Assembly (NCBI GenBank): GCA_009692745.1
Contig: SHYO01000005.1
Coordinates: 1-53,541, forward strand
Length of the DNA stretch: 53,541 nt
From: Chloroflexota bacterium
GTDB taxonomy: Bacteria > Chloroflexota > Anaerolineae > Epilineales > SHYO01
Direction: 5' to 3'
Position 1 is the first letter of the stretch. Each line of letters starts with the position of its first letter. A program made the translations under genes and the position numbers. Below the pieces are notes generated by a model. The model searched no databases, was not told the origin of the DNA, and was given only the letters and a program-made list of their open reading frames with translations. Below are positions 24,538 to 33,812 of this stretch, in pieces.

Positions 24538-25380
24538 TTGAAGGGCTTGCTAGACCGACCGGTGACCTTACTGATATTGGCTTTCCTTACCCTGGCTGGT
24601 ATGGCATTATACCAGACAAATCGCCTGGACAGCGCCGAATCTGTTACCCTGCGCGCCCTCCTGCCTGCGCAATCTATCCTCGCCTCGTTTGGAAATCGTG
24701 TCAGTAACATCTATGAGACCGCGCGCAATCTGGATTCTTTGCGCCAAAAAAACACGGAATTACAGGAGCGGGTCGATGCTTTAACCATAGAAAATGTGCG
24801 CTTACACGAGGCCGAGCTGCAGAATACCGCTTTACGCGAACAACTTAATTTCCGCGAATCTCGCCAGGATCTCAAAGTTCTGTCTGCAGATGTCATTGGG
24901 CGCGATCCCAACAACCTCCAACAGAGCTTACTGGTTAATCTGGGCCAGGAGGACGGCATCAAGGCGGGTATGCCTGTGATTATCTCGCGCGGCCTAGTGG
25001 GAAGAATCATCCGGGTGGGGCAACGCAGCAGCAAAATCTTACTGGTCAATGACCCTTCCAGTTCTGTGACAGCCGTGGTACAAGGCTCGCGTGCTACAGG
25101 GATATTGGAAGGGCAAATCGGCGGCCCGTTGCGCATGACCCAAATCCCCCAAAGTGACGATATTCGACCGGGCGATATCATACTGACCAGTGGCCTGGGG
25201 GGGAATTTCCCCAAAGGGATGATTATCGGCCAGGTCACCACCGTTAAACGCCGCGATGTAGATATGTTCCAAGAAGCCGAAGTTCAGGCCACGGTTGATT
25301 TTTCCCGGCTCGAATTGGTAATGGTAGTTACCAATTTTACACTGGCTGAAGATCAAAGCCAGTTTCAGGAACAACCTTGA
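24538..25380 (+). CDS. mreC: Rod-shape protein MreC
   Basis: A 280-residue protein with one N-terminal membrane helix (~7-24), a coiled coil at ~60-105 (SLRQKNTELQERVDALTIEN and following) and the beta-rich MreC domain, with VIGRDPNNLQQSLLVNLGQEDGI, GLVGRIIRVG and GDIILTSGLGGNFPKGMIIG as family motifs. It links the periplasmic PBP2 to MreB/MreD. The TTG at 24538, preceded by GAGG, is the only sensible start, since the membrane helix follows at once. The stop overlaps the mreD start (TTGA). Confidence 0.95.
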   Translation: MKGLLDRPVTLLILAFLTLAGMALYQTNRLDSAESVTLRALLPAQSILASFGNRVSNIYETARNLDSLRQKNTELQERVDALTIENVRLHEAELQNTALREQLNFRESRQDLKVLSADVIGRDPNNLQQSLLVNLGQEDGIKAGMPVIISRGLVGRIIRVGQRSSKILLVNDPSSSVTAVVQGSRATGILEGQIGGPLRMTQIPQSDDIRPGDIILTSGLGGNFPKGMIIGQVTTVKRRDVDMFQEAEVQATVDFSRLELVMVVTNFTLAEDQSQFQEQP

Positions 25381-25880
25381 ACCTCTACCTGAGCCTGGCA
25401 TCCCTCCTTGGGCTGGTGCTACTGCAAACCGCGGTAGCCACGCGCATCACCCTCTGGGGCGTACATCCGGACATTCTGTTAATGGTCGTAGTGTCCTGGA
25501 GTCTCTTGCGCGGTGTAGGAGAGGGCGTCACCTGGGCCTTTGTTAGTGGCGTCTTGTTGGACCTGCTCTCCAGTGGCAGCTTTGGGATCATCACCATCGC
25601 CCTGGTTAGCGCAGCTTACCTCACGGGAGTGGGTGAAGGGAATCTGTTCCGGGAAGCATTTTTGCTACCTTTTATTGCATGTCTGATTGCCAGTGTGGTT
25701 TACTATTTTGTCATTTTCAGCTTGAGTCTGGTGTTTGGCCATGCCAATCTGGCTAGATCAGGGACATTTAATGTGATAGCCATCGGGACCCTCTTCAATG
25801 TAGTACTCATGCCGCTAGTCTACCTGCCCCTACGAGCTATTAGCCGTCGCATGCGTCCCTCTGCTCCGCGTCTGGACTAG
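25377..25880 (+). CDS. mreD: Rod-shape protein MreD
   Basis: A 167-residue integral membrane protein with five to six helices and the family pattern LQTAVATRITLWGVHPDILLM near the N-terminus (the P-D-L of MreD), followed by GEGVTWAFVSGVLLDLLSSG, where the G.l.Dl..... motif is diagnostic. It works with MreC and PBP2 in cell elongation. The TTG at 25377 overlaps the mreC stop. The short gap (3 nt) to the PBP2 gene continues the operon. Confidence 0.92.
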   Translation: MNLYLSLASLLGLVLLQTAVATRITLWGVHPDILLMVVVSWSLLRGVGEGVTWAFVSGVLLDLLSSGSFGIITIALVSAAYLTGVGEGNLFREAFLLPFIACLIASVVYYFVIFSLSLVFGHANLARSGTFNVIAIGTLFNVVLMPLVYLPLRAISRRMRPSAPRLD

Positions 25881-25883
25881 ATT

Positions 25884-27995
25884 ATGAAAAGAACCTCAAT
25901 CCCTGCGCCCCTGCGCCCGCCACCCAAACGCAACTCCGCCACATCTGGTCTTACCGGTGGTCCCACCGATGGCGGTGACGATGGCGTTATCCGGATTCCC
26001 CGGCTGAAGCTGATACTGCTGCAGACGATTGTGGTCCTCTTCTTCCTGGTGCTGACGGGGCAGATGTACCGGCTGCAACTGATCGAAGGCTCCACTTACC
26101 TGCAACGAGCAGATCGCAATCGTTTCCGGCCCGAAAATATCAATGCGCCCCGTGGCGTGATTTACGACAAAGATAACACCTTATTGGTGCGCAACCGTCC
26201 CAGTTATAATGTCTTTATTGTCCGCGCAGATGTGCCGGAGGATAAAAAAGCGCTGAATACTATGTTACAGCACCTGGGGCAGATGTTAAATATGCCAGTC
26301 GACCCGCCCACGTCTACCCTGAGCGCGAGTCCCGTAGCCGGGCCAGCAGAGGTGGGCGGATCTACACCGGCAGCGGATAAACCGGTGAGCCTACGCGCAA
26401 TTGTCACAGATAACAGCGGCAATCCCTTCGAACCGGTGCCTGTTAAAAAGAATGTCTCGCGGGAAGTTGCCTTCAAAATTCAAGAAGAACATTTTAACCT
26501 GCCGGGAGTCAGTGTCATCATCGAGCCTGTCCGCGAGTACCTGGTGGGCCCGCTGATCGCCCACATCTTGGGATATATGGGACGTATCACGCCAGAAACC
26601 AAGGATTACTACACAGCCAAGGGATATGATCCCAACGATTCGGTGGGCGTGGCAGGGCTAGAGACCAGTTACGAGGATGAGCTACGTGGTAGTAAAGGGC
26701 GCAAACAAATTGAGGTGGATGTGGCCGGGAGGGAAATCCGCACCGTAGGAGATATCATTCCTCCGACAGCCGGCGACAATCTAGTCCTTAGCCTGGATAT
26801 GAAATTGCAACAGGCCGCCGAACAGGCCCTGCTCAAAGGGATGAAGCGCGTCGATGCCCAAACCGGTGTGGTAGTGGCGGTGGACCCACGCAACGGCAAG
26901 ATACTGGCGATGGTCTCCTGGCCCACCTATGATAACAATCTCTTTGCCAGCGGGATTACGGCCGCAGACTACCAACGCTTATTGCAAGATCCGTTACACC
27001 CTCTCTTGAACCAGGCGATTGCCGGTGAATTCCCCACCGGTTCTACCTTCAAGCTCTTCACGGCCTCAGCCGGTTTACAAGAGGGCGTGATCAATCGGGA
27101 TACCCGCATCTTTGACCCTGGCGCCATCTATTTGCCTAATAAATACGCGCCCAACAACCCGGCCCTGGCCCAGAAATTTGTCTGCTGGCAGCCTGGAGGT
27201 CACGGTTGGGAAACTGTCACTACCGCCTTGCGCGATTCCTGTGACGTTTTCTTCTATCAGGTGGCTGGCGGCTATAAGGAGCAACCGGGGGTCGGGATTG
27301 AGCAGCTTGTCAATTATTCCCGTTTATTCGGATTTGGCGACCGCACCGGCATCGATTTACCCGCAGAAAGTAAGGGCTTGGTTCCCGATCCTACCTGGAA
27401 GAGCCGGACATGGCGTGAGATCTGGACCACCGGTGATACCTATAACTTCGCCATCGGCCAGGGTTTCTTCCTGGGAACTCCCTTACAATTGTTGATGGGC
27501 GCAGCAGCGGTCATCAACGGCGGCACGCTGTACCGCCCTCAAATCGTAGAAGAGATTCACGACACCGATGGGCACGTGGTACACCCATTTCAACCTGAGG
27601 TTATCCGTAAGATCCCGGTCTCACCGGAAAATCTGGCGATTGTCCGTGAAGGTATGCACTTAGTCATTCATACCGGCACAGCCACTCTGGCCAATGTGCC
27701 AGGCATTGATGCGGCGGGGAAAACCGGTACGGCAGAGTTTTGCGCACCCGACCCCCAGCGTCCAGGTCACTGTCTGGTAGATAGAGAGGGGCATCTCCTA
27801 ACCCATGGGTGGTTTGTGGCCTATGCTCCCTATGATAATCCTCAGATTGCCCTGGTCGTTTTTGTGGGTGGGCGCGGGCAGGGTGCATTGGTGGCTGCTC
27901 CCATCGCGGGCGATATTCTGGCAGCATATTTTAATGTTAAGAATACGATTATTCTGCCGCCACCACCGGAGAATCTACGCTCCGGAGCCGATTAA
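25884..27995 (+). CDS. mrdA: Penicillin-binding protein 2 (elongation transpeptidase)
   Basis: A 703-residue class B PBP. A proline-rich cytosolic tail (1-38) leads to one membrane helix (~41-60), a dimerisation domain (~75-330) and the transpeptidase domain. Active-site motifs: SxxK as Ser387-T-F-Lys390 in GEFPTGSTFKLF, SxN as Ser452-C-Asp454 (SCD, usual in PBP2), and KTGT at 613-616. It cross-links peptidoglycan with its partner RodA, encoded four genes later. The dimerisation region has an extra Pro/Ser/Thr-rich loop near 138-172 (PPTSTLSASPVAGPAEVGGS) that is not usual. Confidence 0.96.
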   Translation: MKRTSIPAPLRPPPKRNSATSGLTGGPTDGGDDGVIRIPRLKLILLQTIVVLFFLVLTGQMYRLQLIEGSTYLQRADRNRFRPENINAPRGVIYDKDNTLLVRNRPSYNVFIVRADVPEDKKALNTMLQHLGQMLNMPVDPPTSTLSASPVAGPAEVGGSTPAADKPVSLRAIVTDNSGNPFEPVPVKKNVSREVAFKIQEEHFNLPGVSVIIEPVREYLVGPLIAHILGYMGRITPETKDYYTAKGYDPNDSVGVAGLETSYEDELRGSKGRKQIEVDVAGREIRTVGDIIPPTAGDNLVLSLDMKLQQAAEQALLKGMKRVDAQTGVVVAVDPRNGKILAMVSWPTYDNNLFASGITAADYQRLLQDPLHPLLNQAIAGEFPTGSTFKLFTASAGLQEGVINRDTRIFDPGAIYLPNKYAPNNPALAQKFVCWQPGGHGWETVTTALRDSCDVFFYQVAGGYKEQPGVGIEQLVNYSRLFGFGDRTGIDLPAESKGLVPDPTWKSRTWREIWTTGDTYNFAIGQGFFLGTPLQLLMGAAAVINGGTLYRPQIVEEIHDTDGHVVHPFQPEVIRKIPVSPENLAIVREGMHLVIHTGTATLANVPGIDAAGKTGTAEFCAPDPQRPGHCLVDREGHLLTHGWFVAYAPYDNPQIALVVFVGGRGQGALVAAPIAGDILAAYFNVKNTIILPPPPENLRSGAD

Positions 27996-28034
27996 AATAC
28001 ACCGCTCGGCTGCCGAGCAAGGAGATTATTGATT

Positions 28035-28700
28035 ATGTCCAGCAGTCCAGTCATAATCCGGGGCACCAAAGATGGCTTGCTGGTCATTTTGGGAGAGGGA
28101 CCCTGGGATGAAATTTTACATGAATTAATGGATCGTTTAGACCGCACCGCCTCCTTCTTCAAAGGCGCCCGAGTTAACCTGGAATTGGGCGAGCGCGAAA
28201 TCAACGAAGACCAACTCCGTCAGGTGCAGGATTTATTGGTCAGCCATGACATTCACCCGAGCAGTATCAGTGCCAATGCGGAAACCACTAAGGTTGCGGC
28301 CCAGGGGCTGCATCTACCCATAGCAGATCCATCTCGCCCCGACGGTGAGACTTTGCGGATTGATCGCGAATCGCGCCGCGGTACCCTCATCCGCCGTACC
28401 TTACGTTCCGGTCAGGCCATCCAACATCCCGGTCATGTCGTGGTTATTGGCGATGTCAACGCGGGAGCCGAGATAACTGCGGGAGCCGATGTGGTGGTCT
28501 TTGGGCGCTTACGGGGTGTAGTACACGCCGGCGCCACAGGAGATGACGATGCTATTGTTTGTGCTCTCGACCTCTCTCCTACCCAGTTACGTATTGGCAA
28601 CTATATCGCCCGCCCACCTGATGAGCATTCGCGGGGCACAAACAAAGCCGAGATCGCCCGCATCCTGGACGGTCAAATCGTGCTAGAACGGTGGAAATAG
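28035..28700 (+). CDS. minC: Septum-site inhibitor MinC
   Basis: A 221-residue FtsZ-assembly inhibitor. The N-terminal domain (~1-105) begins SSPVIIRGTKDGLLVIL, and the C-terminal beta-helix domain is clear from RSGQAIQHPGHVVVIGDVNAGAEITAGADVVVFGRLRGVVHAGATGDDDAIV. AAGGAG lies 10 nt before the ATG at 28035; a TTG six bases earlier would be too close to it. The protein works with MinD and MinE, encoded next, to place the division site at mid-cell. Confidence 0.95.
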   Translation: MSSSPVIIRGTKDGLLVILGEGPWDEILHELMDRLDRTASFFKGARVNLELGEREINEDQLRQVQDLLVSHDIHPSSISANAETTKVAAQGLHLPIADPSRPDGETLRIDRESRRGTLIRRTLRSGQAIQHPGHVVVIGDVNAGAEITAGADVVVFGRLRGVVHAGATGDDDAIVCALDLSPTQLRIGNYIARPPDEHSRGTNKAEIARILDGQIVLERWK

Positions 28701-28766
28701 CGTCGCAATTTGTATATTATCAAAATTTATGATAGATTAACAGGTTAATTCTACCCCTGAGAGATT

Positions 28767-28796
28767 GCTACATACTACTTCATGGGCAAATGTAGC
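28767..28796. other. minC-minD intergenic region with a weak hairpin
   Basis: The 239-bp gap 28701-28939 is A+T-richer than its flanks. It contains only GCTACAT/ATGTAGC arms (28767-28773, 28790-28796) and no convincing promoter. It may allow separate control of minDE and rodA. Confidence 0.35.
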
Positions 28797-28939
28797 GATT
28801 TGGATTATAGTGGGTTCATTTTGCCAGATCAGCCGGGCTCGATTGTGCAATTAGCCGGGGTAGGCTTTCCTATTTGCCCAGGATATGCACGTAAGATATG
28901 TTTCTGCCGGATAGCCCTGAACGGAGAGGGAGAGGGACT

Positions 28940-29743
28940 ATGACCACGAGAGTAGTTACAATTACTTCAGGAAAAGGTGGCGTGGGTAAAACCACAACCA
29001 CGGCCAATTTGGCAGCCAGCTTGGCGCAGGCAGGCAAACGCGTCGTAGCCATCGATGCCGATATCGGTTTGCGGAATCTGGACGTGGTACTGGGCTTAGA
29101 AAATCGTATCGTTTACGATATCGTCGATGTGGTAGAGGGGCGCTGCCGGTTACGCCAAGCTCTGATTCGGGACAAGCGTTTGCCCGACTTAAATCTTTTA
29201 CCGGCTGCCCAGACCCGTGATAAAAGTGCTGTCCGGCCTGATCAGATGATCCACCTGGTGGAACAACTGTATAACGATTTTGATTTTGTCCTGATAGATT
29301 CTCCAGCGGGTATCGAGCAGGGTTTTAGAAATGCCATTGCACCTGCCAAGGAAATTCTGATCGTCACCACGCCGGAAGTCTCAGCAGTGCGCGATGCGGA
29401 CCGGATTATCGGCCTGATCGAGGCCGAGGGAAAAGGTCCAGGGCGTCTGATCCTGAACCGGATTAAGCCCGACCTGGTGAAGCGTGGCGATATGTTGGAT
29501 ACGCATGATGTGCTGGACATCCTGGCCATTGAGCTCATCGGGATTGTGCCCGAAGATGAATCTATCGTCGTTTCCACCAATAAAGGTGTTCCCATCGTTA
29601 TGAATGGCGCTACCCCAGCCGGAGTTGCTTATCGCAATATTGCCCGTCGGCTGCTGGGTGAGGAGGTGCCTTTCCAGGTGCTCAAAACCACACATCCTGG
29701 TCTGCTAGACCGGCTCTTTCGTTTTGCGCGCGGCCAGGGGTAG
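28940..29743 (+). CDS. minD: Septum-site ATPase MinD
   Basis: A 267-residue deviant Walker-A ATPase. SGKGGVGKTTTTANLAASLA (~9-28) is the KGGxGKT loop, DADIGLRNLDVVLGLENR and DFVLIDSPAGIEQGF are the switch regions, and the C-terminus LLDRLFRFARG is the short amphipathic membrane-targeting helix, though shorter than in many MinD proteins. It binds the membrane with ATP, recruits MinC, and is released by MinE. ATG at 28940 has a GAGGGA ribosome site; the upstream extension lacks similarity. Confidence 0.97.
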   Translation: MTTRVVTITSGKGGVGKTTTTANLAASLAQAGKRVVAIDADIGLRNLDVVLGLENRIVYDIVDVVEGRCRLRQALIRDKRLPDLNLLPAAQTRDKSAVRPDQMIHLVEQLYNDFDFVLIDSPAGIEQGFRNAIAPAKEILIVTTPEVSAVRDADRIIGLIEAEGKGPGRLILNRIKPDLVKRGDMLDTHDVLDILAIELIGIVPEDESIVVSTNKGVPIVMNGATPAGVAYRNIARRLLGEEVPFQVLKTTHPGLLDRLFRFARGQG

Positions 29744-29754
29744 CAGGTTATCCG

Positions 29755-29770
29755 CCTGAGGGTACTCAGG
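29755..29770. repeat. CTGAGTACYCTCAG hairpin, copy 2 (reverse orientation)
   Basis: CCTGAG-GGTA-CTCAGG between minD and minE. Its complement shares the core CTGAGTACCCTCAG with the copy at 35227-35242. Confidence 0.6.
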
Positions 29771-29844
29771 GTGTCACCCGGAAAGCATGGCACGCAGATC
29801 GAAACCAGTTATCCGAATTTGTTGTGAATTATGGAGGAAAACCC

Positions 29845-30114
29845 ATGAGCTTTCTTGATCGGCTCTTTGGACAGGAAACCCGCAGCAAAGATATAGCCAA
29901 GCAAAGATTGCAATTGGTGCTGGTTCACGACCGGGCTGGAATTCCCGCAGCGCTGATCGAGCTGATAAAAGACGAGATCATCCAGGTTATCTCGAAGCAC
30001 CTGGAAATCGACCGGGAAGCGATGGAAGTTAACCTCACTGTCGCCGAGAAAGGCCAAAACCGGTTGGTGGCGGATATCCCCATTATTCATGTGAAGGAAC
30101 CGTATGGTACGTGA
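29845..30114 (+). CDS. minE: Cell division topological factor MinE
   Basis: An 89-residue MinE. The N-terminal membrane helix FLDRLFG, the contact helix with KQRLQLVLVHDRAGI (~20-34) that stimulates MinD ATPase, and the C-terminal topological specificity domain (IIQVISKHLEIDREAMEVNL) are all present. The ATG at 29845 follows GGAGGAAAA at good spacing and is preferred over a GTG 21 nt upstream. Its end overlaps rodA by 11 nt. Presence of MinE indicates an oscillating Min system, not a DivIVA-anchored one. Confidence 0.95.
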   Translation: MSFLDRLFGQETRSKDIAKQRLQLVLVHDRAGIPAALIELIKDEIIQVISKHLEIDREAMEVNLTVAEKGQNRLVADIPIIHVKEPYGT

Positions 30115-31231
30115 GTCTATCAGTCGCAGCTTTTGGAAAACTTTTGATTACCCACTCATTCTCGCCACTCTGTTCATCTGCGTAATTGGCCTGGCAATGA
30201 TTCATAGCGCCGCCTACTCCATTGAACACACCACCAGCCTGTTTGATGATACTCTGGTCATGAAACAACTGCTTTATCTGTTGGTGGGATTAACGGGGAT
30301 GCTGGTCGTAGGGGCTCTGGATTATCGCATCTTCAAAGGCATGGTCGTGCCACTCTACTTGTTTATGCTGACTCTCCTGGCTGTGGTATTGGTCAGTGGG
30401 CAGATCGGCGGCGGCTCCCAACGGTGGATTAACCTGGGCTTTTTCCAGTTACAACCATCAGAATTGGCAAAATTCATTATGGTGATCGTGCTGGCCCGCT
30501 TTTTCAGCGACCGCCAGGCATCTATCCGCAGCCCGGTAACCTTTATTATATCTTTGGCGCTGGTGGGTATCCCCATGGCTTTGATCTACAAGCAACCGGA
30601 CTTGGGAACGGCCCTGGCCATGGGAGCAATCTGGCTGGTCTTGGGCTGGATTGCCGGAGTTCCGATCCGCTACGCCGCCTTGATTGGCCTGGTTGCCCTG
30701 CTGGCATTGCCATGGATCTGGACTCACGTTTTACAAGACTATATGCGCGACCGCATCACCCTCTTCTTGAATCCGGAGATAGACCCTTTAGGGGCAGGTT
30801 ATAATGTCAACCAGGCGCGTATCGCGATTGGTTCAGGGGGTTGGCTGGGAAAAGGGTTTATGATGGGCACGCAAAACCAATTACAGTTTTTGCGCGTCCG
30901 GTATTCAGATTTTATCTTCTCCGTATTAGGTGAAGAACTGGGATTTGCCGGAGGCATATTACTATTTATCCTCTTGAGCTTTGTGGTAATTCGCATATTG
31001 CAGGATGCCGGCAAAGCACGGGATCAGTTCGGCATGTTGTTAGGTTGTGGCGTGGCTATTGTTATCCTCTCCCAAAGTCTGATTAACTTATCGGTGAATC
31101 TGGGGCTCATGCCAGTAACGGGGATCCCCCTACCTTACGTCAGCTACGGCGGCAGCTCCCTGATCTCCTTGCTAGCGGCCCAGGGTTTGGTGCATAGCAT
31201 CCTGGTTCGGCCTAAACAAATGGAGTTTTGA
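30104..31231 (+). CDS. rodA: SEDS peptidoglycan polymerase RodA
   Basis: A 375-residue SEDS-family glycosyltransferase with about ten membrane helices. It has GGSQRWINLGFFQLQPSELAK, the catalytic-region DPLGAGYNVNQARIAIGSGGWLGKGF, SDFIFSVLGEELGF (the conserved Glu-Asp surface) and LPYVSYGGSSLI near the C-terminus. It polymerises lipid II during elongation with PBP2. The ATG at 30104 lies within the end of minE; the operon continues into gltX after 3 nt. Start at this ATG gives the normal short cytosolic N-terminus. Confidence 0.95.
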   Translation: MVRESISRSFWKTFDYPLILATLFICVIGLAMIHSAAYSIEHTTSLFDDTLVMKQLLYLLVGLTGMLVVGALDYRIFKGMVVPLYLFMLTLLAVVLVSGQIGGGSQRWINLGFFQLQPSELAKFIMVIVLARFFSDRQASIRSPVTFIISLALVGIPMALIYKQPDLGTALAMGAIWLVLGWIAGVPIRYAALIGLVALLALPWIWTHVLQDYMRDRITLFLNPEIDPLGAGYNVNQARIAIGSGGWLGKGFMMGTQNQLQFLRVRYSDFIFSVLGEELGFAGGILLFILLSFVVIRILQDAGKARDQFGMLLGCGVAIVILSQSLINLSVNLGLMPVTGIPLPYVSYGGSSLISLLAAQGLVHSILVRPKQMEF

Positions 31232-31234
31232 TTC

Positions 31235-32728
31235 ATGACGGTACGGGTACGTTTCGCCCCGAGCCCCACGGGATATCTGCACGTAGGTGGGCTACGTTCG
31301 GCGATTTTCAACTACCTTTTCGCCCGCCACTACGGCGGAAAATTTATCCTGCGCATCGAAGATACCGACCGCAAACGCTTTGTAGCAGATTCTCTGGCCG
31401 ATATCCTATCCAGTTTTCGCTGGATGGCGTTAGATTGGGATGAGGGTCCGGAAGTAGGAGGAAGCTACGGTCCCTATCTCCAATCGCAGCGCCTGCCTAT
31501 CTATCAGGAATATACGCAGAAACTGATCGACAGCGGCCATGCTTATCATTGCTACTGCACACCTGAACGTATGGAAACCTTGCGCCAGGAGCAGATGCGC
31601 CTTAAGCAGAACCCCGGCTACGACCGCCATTGCCGCAATCTGAGCGCAGCAGAGCGTCAGACGGCCATTGCGCAGGGTGTTATCCCGGTGGTCCGCCTCA
31701 AGGCGCCTCTAGAGGGCGTGACGGTTTTTCACGATGCACTTCGCGGTGAAATTATCACCGAAAATCAAACCCTCGATGACCTGGTCCTTATGAAATCCGA
31801 TGGGTACCCGACCTACCACCTGGCTAATGTGATAGACGATCATCTGATGCAGATTACCCATGTATTGCGCGCTGACGAATGGATTCCCTCCACCCCGCGC
31901 CACGTCCTGCTATACCAGGCATTCGGCTGGGAGATGCCCGTCTTTGCCCACCTATCCCTCATTTTAGACCCCAACGGCAAGGGTAAAATGAGCAAGCGCA
32001 AAACAGTCGATGCATCCAGCGGGCAAGAACATTTCGTCCAGGTACGCGAATTCCGCCAGGCCGGTTATTTGCCGGAAGCTATGTTAAATTACCTGACCCT
32101 GCTCGGCTGGAGCTACAACGATAAGACCGAAATCATGTCGCGAGAGGAGTTTATCGCGAGTTTCGACCTGAAGGGCATAAAAGCCTCACCGGCTGCCTTC
32201 TCATACGATAAATTGAATTGGATGAACGGCATATATATCCGTGAGTTACCGGCAGCAGAGCTGGCGCGGCACCTGATTCCTTTTCTGGAGCAGGCCGGTA
32301 TAAAGCCAACAGATGACATAACAACGTGGCCCACCCTGCTGGCGATCATTCCGCTGGTGCGAGAACGGCTCAAGACTCTGGCAGAAGCTCCAGCCCTGGT
32401 CGATTTCTTCTTCCAAGAGATTGGTCTGCCTGACCCGGAAAGTCTGCAGGGTAAATTAACTCCGGCTGAGACCCGTCTGATCCTGGAACAAACCCGGTCG
32501 ATCCTGGCAACTCTGCCGGAGTTCACCGCTACGGCCACCGAGGAGGCATTGCGGGATATGGCGGGACAACTGGGTAAAAAACCGGGGGTGATTTTTACCC
32601 CGGTACGAGTGGCAGTTACCGGCAAAACGGTGGCCCCGCCCTTGTTCGGCTCTTTGGAGATATTGGGACGGCAACGCGTAGATGAGCGCCTGGCACGAGC
32701 CATCGCGCAATTTGAAATGCCCTGCTGA
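31235..32728 (+). CDS. gltX: Glutamyl-tRNA synthetase
   Basis: A 497-residue class I synthetase. The HIGH-type motif is PSPTGYLHVGGLRSAIFN (~9-26), and the KMSKS-type motif is KGKMSKRKT (~248). The anticodon-binding C-terminal region ends PLFGSLEILGRQRVDERLARAI. It charges tRNA-Glu; whether it is discriminating cannot be decided here. It is placed 3 nt after rodA, so it is probably expressed from the shape-and-division transcript, which is not a common arrangement. Confidence 0.96.
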   Translation: MTVRVRFAPSPTGYLHVGGLRSAIFNYLFARHYGGKFILRIEDTDRKRFVADSLADILSSFRWMALDWDEGPEVGGSYGPYLQSQRLPIYQEYTQKLIDSGHAYHCYCTPERMETLRQEQMRLKQNPGYDRHCRNLSAAERQTAIAQGVIPVVRLKAPLEGVTVFHDALRGEIITENQTLDDLVLMKSDGYPTYHLANVIDDHLMQITHVLRADEWIPSTPRHVLLYQAFGWEMPVFAHLSLILDPNGKGKMSKRKTVDASSGQEHFVQVREFRQAGYLPEAMLNYLTLLGWSYNDKTEIMSREEFIASFDLKGIKASPAAFSYDKLNWMNGIYIRELPAAELARHLIPFLEQAGIKPTDDITTWPTLLAIIPLVRERLKTLAEAPALVDFFFQEIGLPDPESLQGKLTPAETRLILEQTRSILATLPEFTATATEEALRDMAGQLGKKPGVIFTPVRVAVTGKTVAPPLFGSLEILGRQRVDERLARAIAQFEMPC

Positions 32729-32778
32729 GTGAAGCTCAGCGCTAGACCCATTCACAGAGCAGCAGGCAGGGAATGACC

Positions 32779-32795
32779 GTCGAACCCGGTTCGAC
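32779..32795. terminator. Palindrome after gltX
   Basis: GTCGAACC-C-GGTTCGAC is a perfect palindrome around one base. No T-run follows, so termination is possible but unproven. It is not part of a recognisable tRNA. Confidence 0.35.
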
Positions 32796-32843
32796 ACGTG
32801 ATTCGTCTTGCGCCTATCACGCAGCCTACGTCCCGAGGCAATT

Positions 32844-33776
32844 ATGGATTTAAGTATCATCATCGTTAACTACAATACACGGGATCAGTTGCGTAACGCA
32901 CTACGCTCTCTATATGCTTCCCATACCTCTTATCGTTGGGAAGTACTGGTAGTAGATAATGGCTCTGGCGATGGCAGCGTCGCCATGGTGCGTCAGGAAT
33001 ATCCACAGGTACAGGTATTGGCCCTTGTCGATAACCTGGGATTTACCGGCGGAAACAACACCGCATTACGCTTACTTGGCTTTCGTGATAAGCCAGACGA
33101 TGAGACCCTGACGCCGGCAGAGCATGACACAAAACCGGGCACTGCCACACCCTCATCTGAGACGCCGCGCTATGTCCTCTTGCTAAATCCTGATACCGAG
33201 GTGCCTGCCGATGTCCTGGATCACCTGGTTAGCTGGATGGACGACCGGCCCGATGTGGGAGTGGTTGGACCTAAACTGTTTTTACAGAGCGGCGCCCTGG
33301 ACCTGGCCTGCCGCCGCTCTTTCCCCACCCCCGAAATCTCCTTCTACCGGCTCTTTGGCCTGAGCAAGCTTTTTCCTAAGAGCCGGCGTTTCGGCCGGTA
33401 TAACTTAACCTACCTGGATCCGGACGAAGAAACCGAAGTGGATAGTGTAGTCGGCGCCTTTATGTTTATCCGCCGCGCGGCCCTGGAAGGGGCCGGTATT
33501 TTGGATGAGCATTTCTTTATGTATGGTGAAGACCTGGACCTGTGTTATCGCATTAAACAGTTGGGATGGAAGATCATTTACCATCCTCAGGTAGAGGTTT
33601 TGCACTTGAAACGGGAAGCCAGCCGCAAAAGCCCACAACGCACCCGCCTCGAATTTTACCGGGCAATGCGGATTTTCTACGAGAAGCACTATGCCCAAAG
33701 TACCCCCTTACCGCTACACTGGGTGGTATTGGGCGGTATTGCTTTGCGCTATCGCATGGTGCAACTGTTGTCATGA
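32844..33776 (+). CDS. GT2-family glycosyltransferase (rhamnosyltransferase-like)
   Basis: A 310-residue GT-A enzyme. The fold opens with DLSIIIVNYNTRDQLRNALRSL, then VLVVDNGSGDGS, DNLGFTGGNN and the donor metal motif LLLNPDTEV (DxD-like). The C-terminal half has DEHFFMYGEDLDLCYRIKQLGW and HLKREASRK, typical of WbbL-like dTDP-rhamnosyl transferases. Between NNTALRLLG and RYVLLLNP it has a polar insertion of ~35 residues not usual in the family. The ATG at 32844 has GAGG upstream. With the sugar transferase 36 nt downstream and rfbB in the window it fits a second glycan-assembly locus. Confidence 0.85.
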   Translation: MDLSIIIVNYNTRDQLRNALRSLYASHTSYRWEVLVVDNGSGDGSVAMVRQEYPQVQVLALVDNLGFTGGNNTALRLLGFRDKPDDETLTPAEHDTKPGTATPSSETPRYVLLLNPDTEVPADVLDHLVSWMDDRPDVGVVGPKLFLQSGALDLACRRSFPTPEISFYRLFGLSKLFPKSRRFGRYNLTYLDPDEETEVDSVVGAFMFIRRAALEGAGILDEHFFMYGEDLDLCYRIKQLGWKIIYHPQVEVLHLKREASRKSPQRTRLEFYRAMRIFYEKHYAQSTPLPLHWVVLGGIALRYRMVQLLS

Positions 33777-33812
33777 TATGTAGTAGTTAGGTACAATATC
33801 AGGATTGTTGCT

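Noticed and set aside
32113-32751. 212-codon antisense frame within gltX
   Set aside because: Ser/Arg-rich shadow of a strong synthetase gene with no start signal.
32779-32800. Possible tRNA T-arm (GGTTCGAC)
   Set aside because: No cloverleaf, anticodon arm or acceptor stem can be built around it; it is half of a short palindrome.
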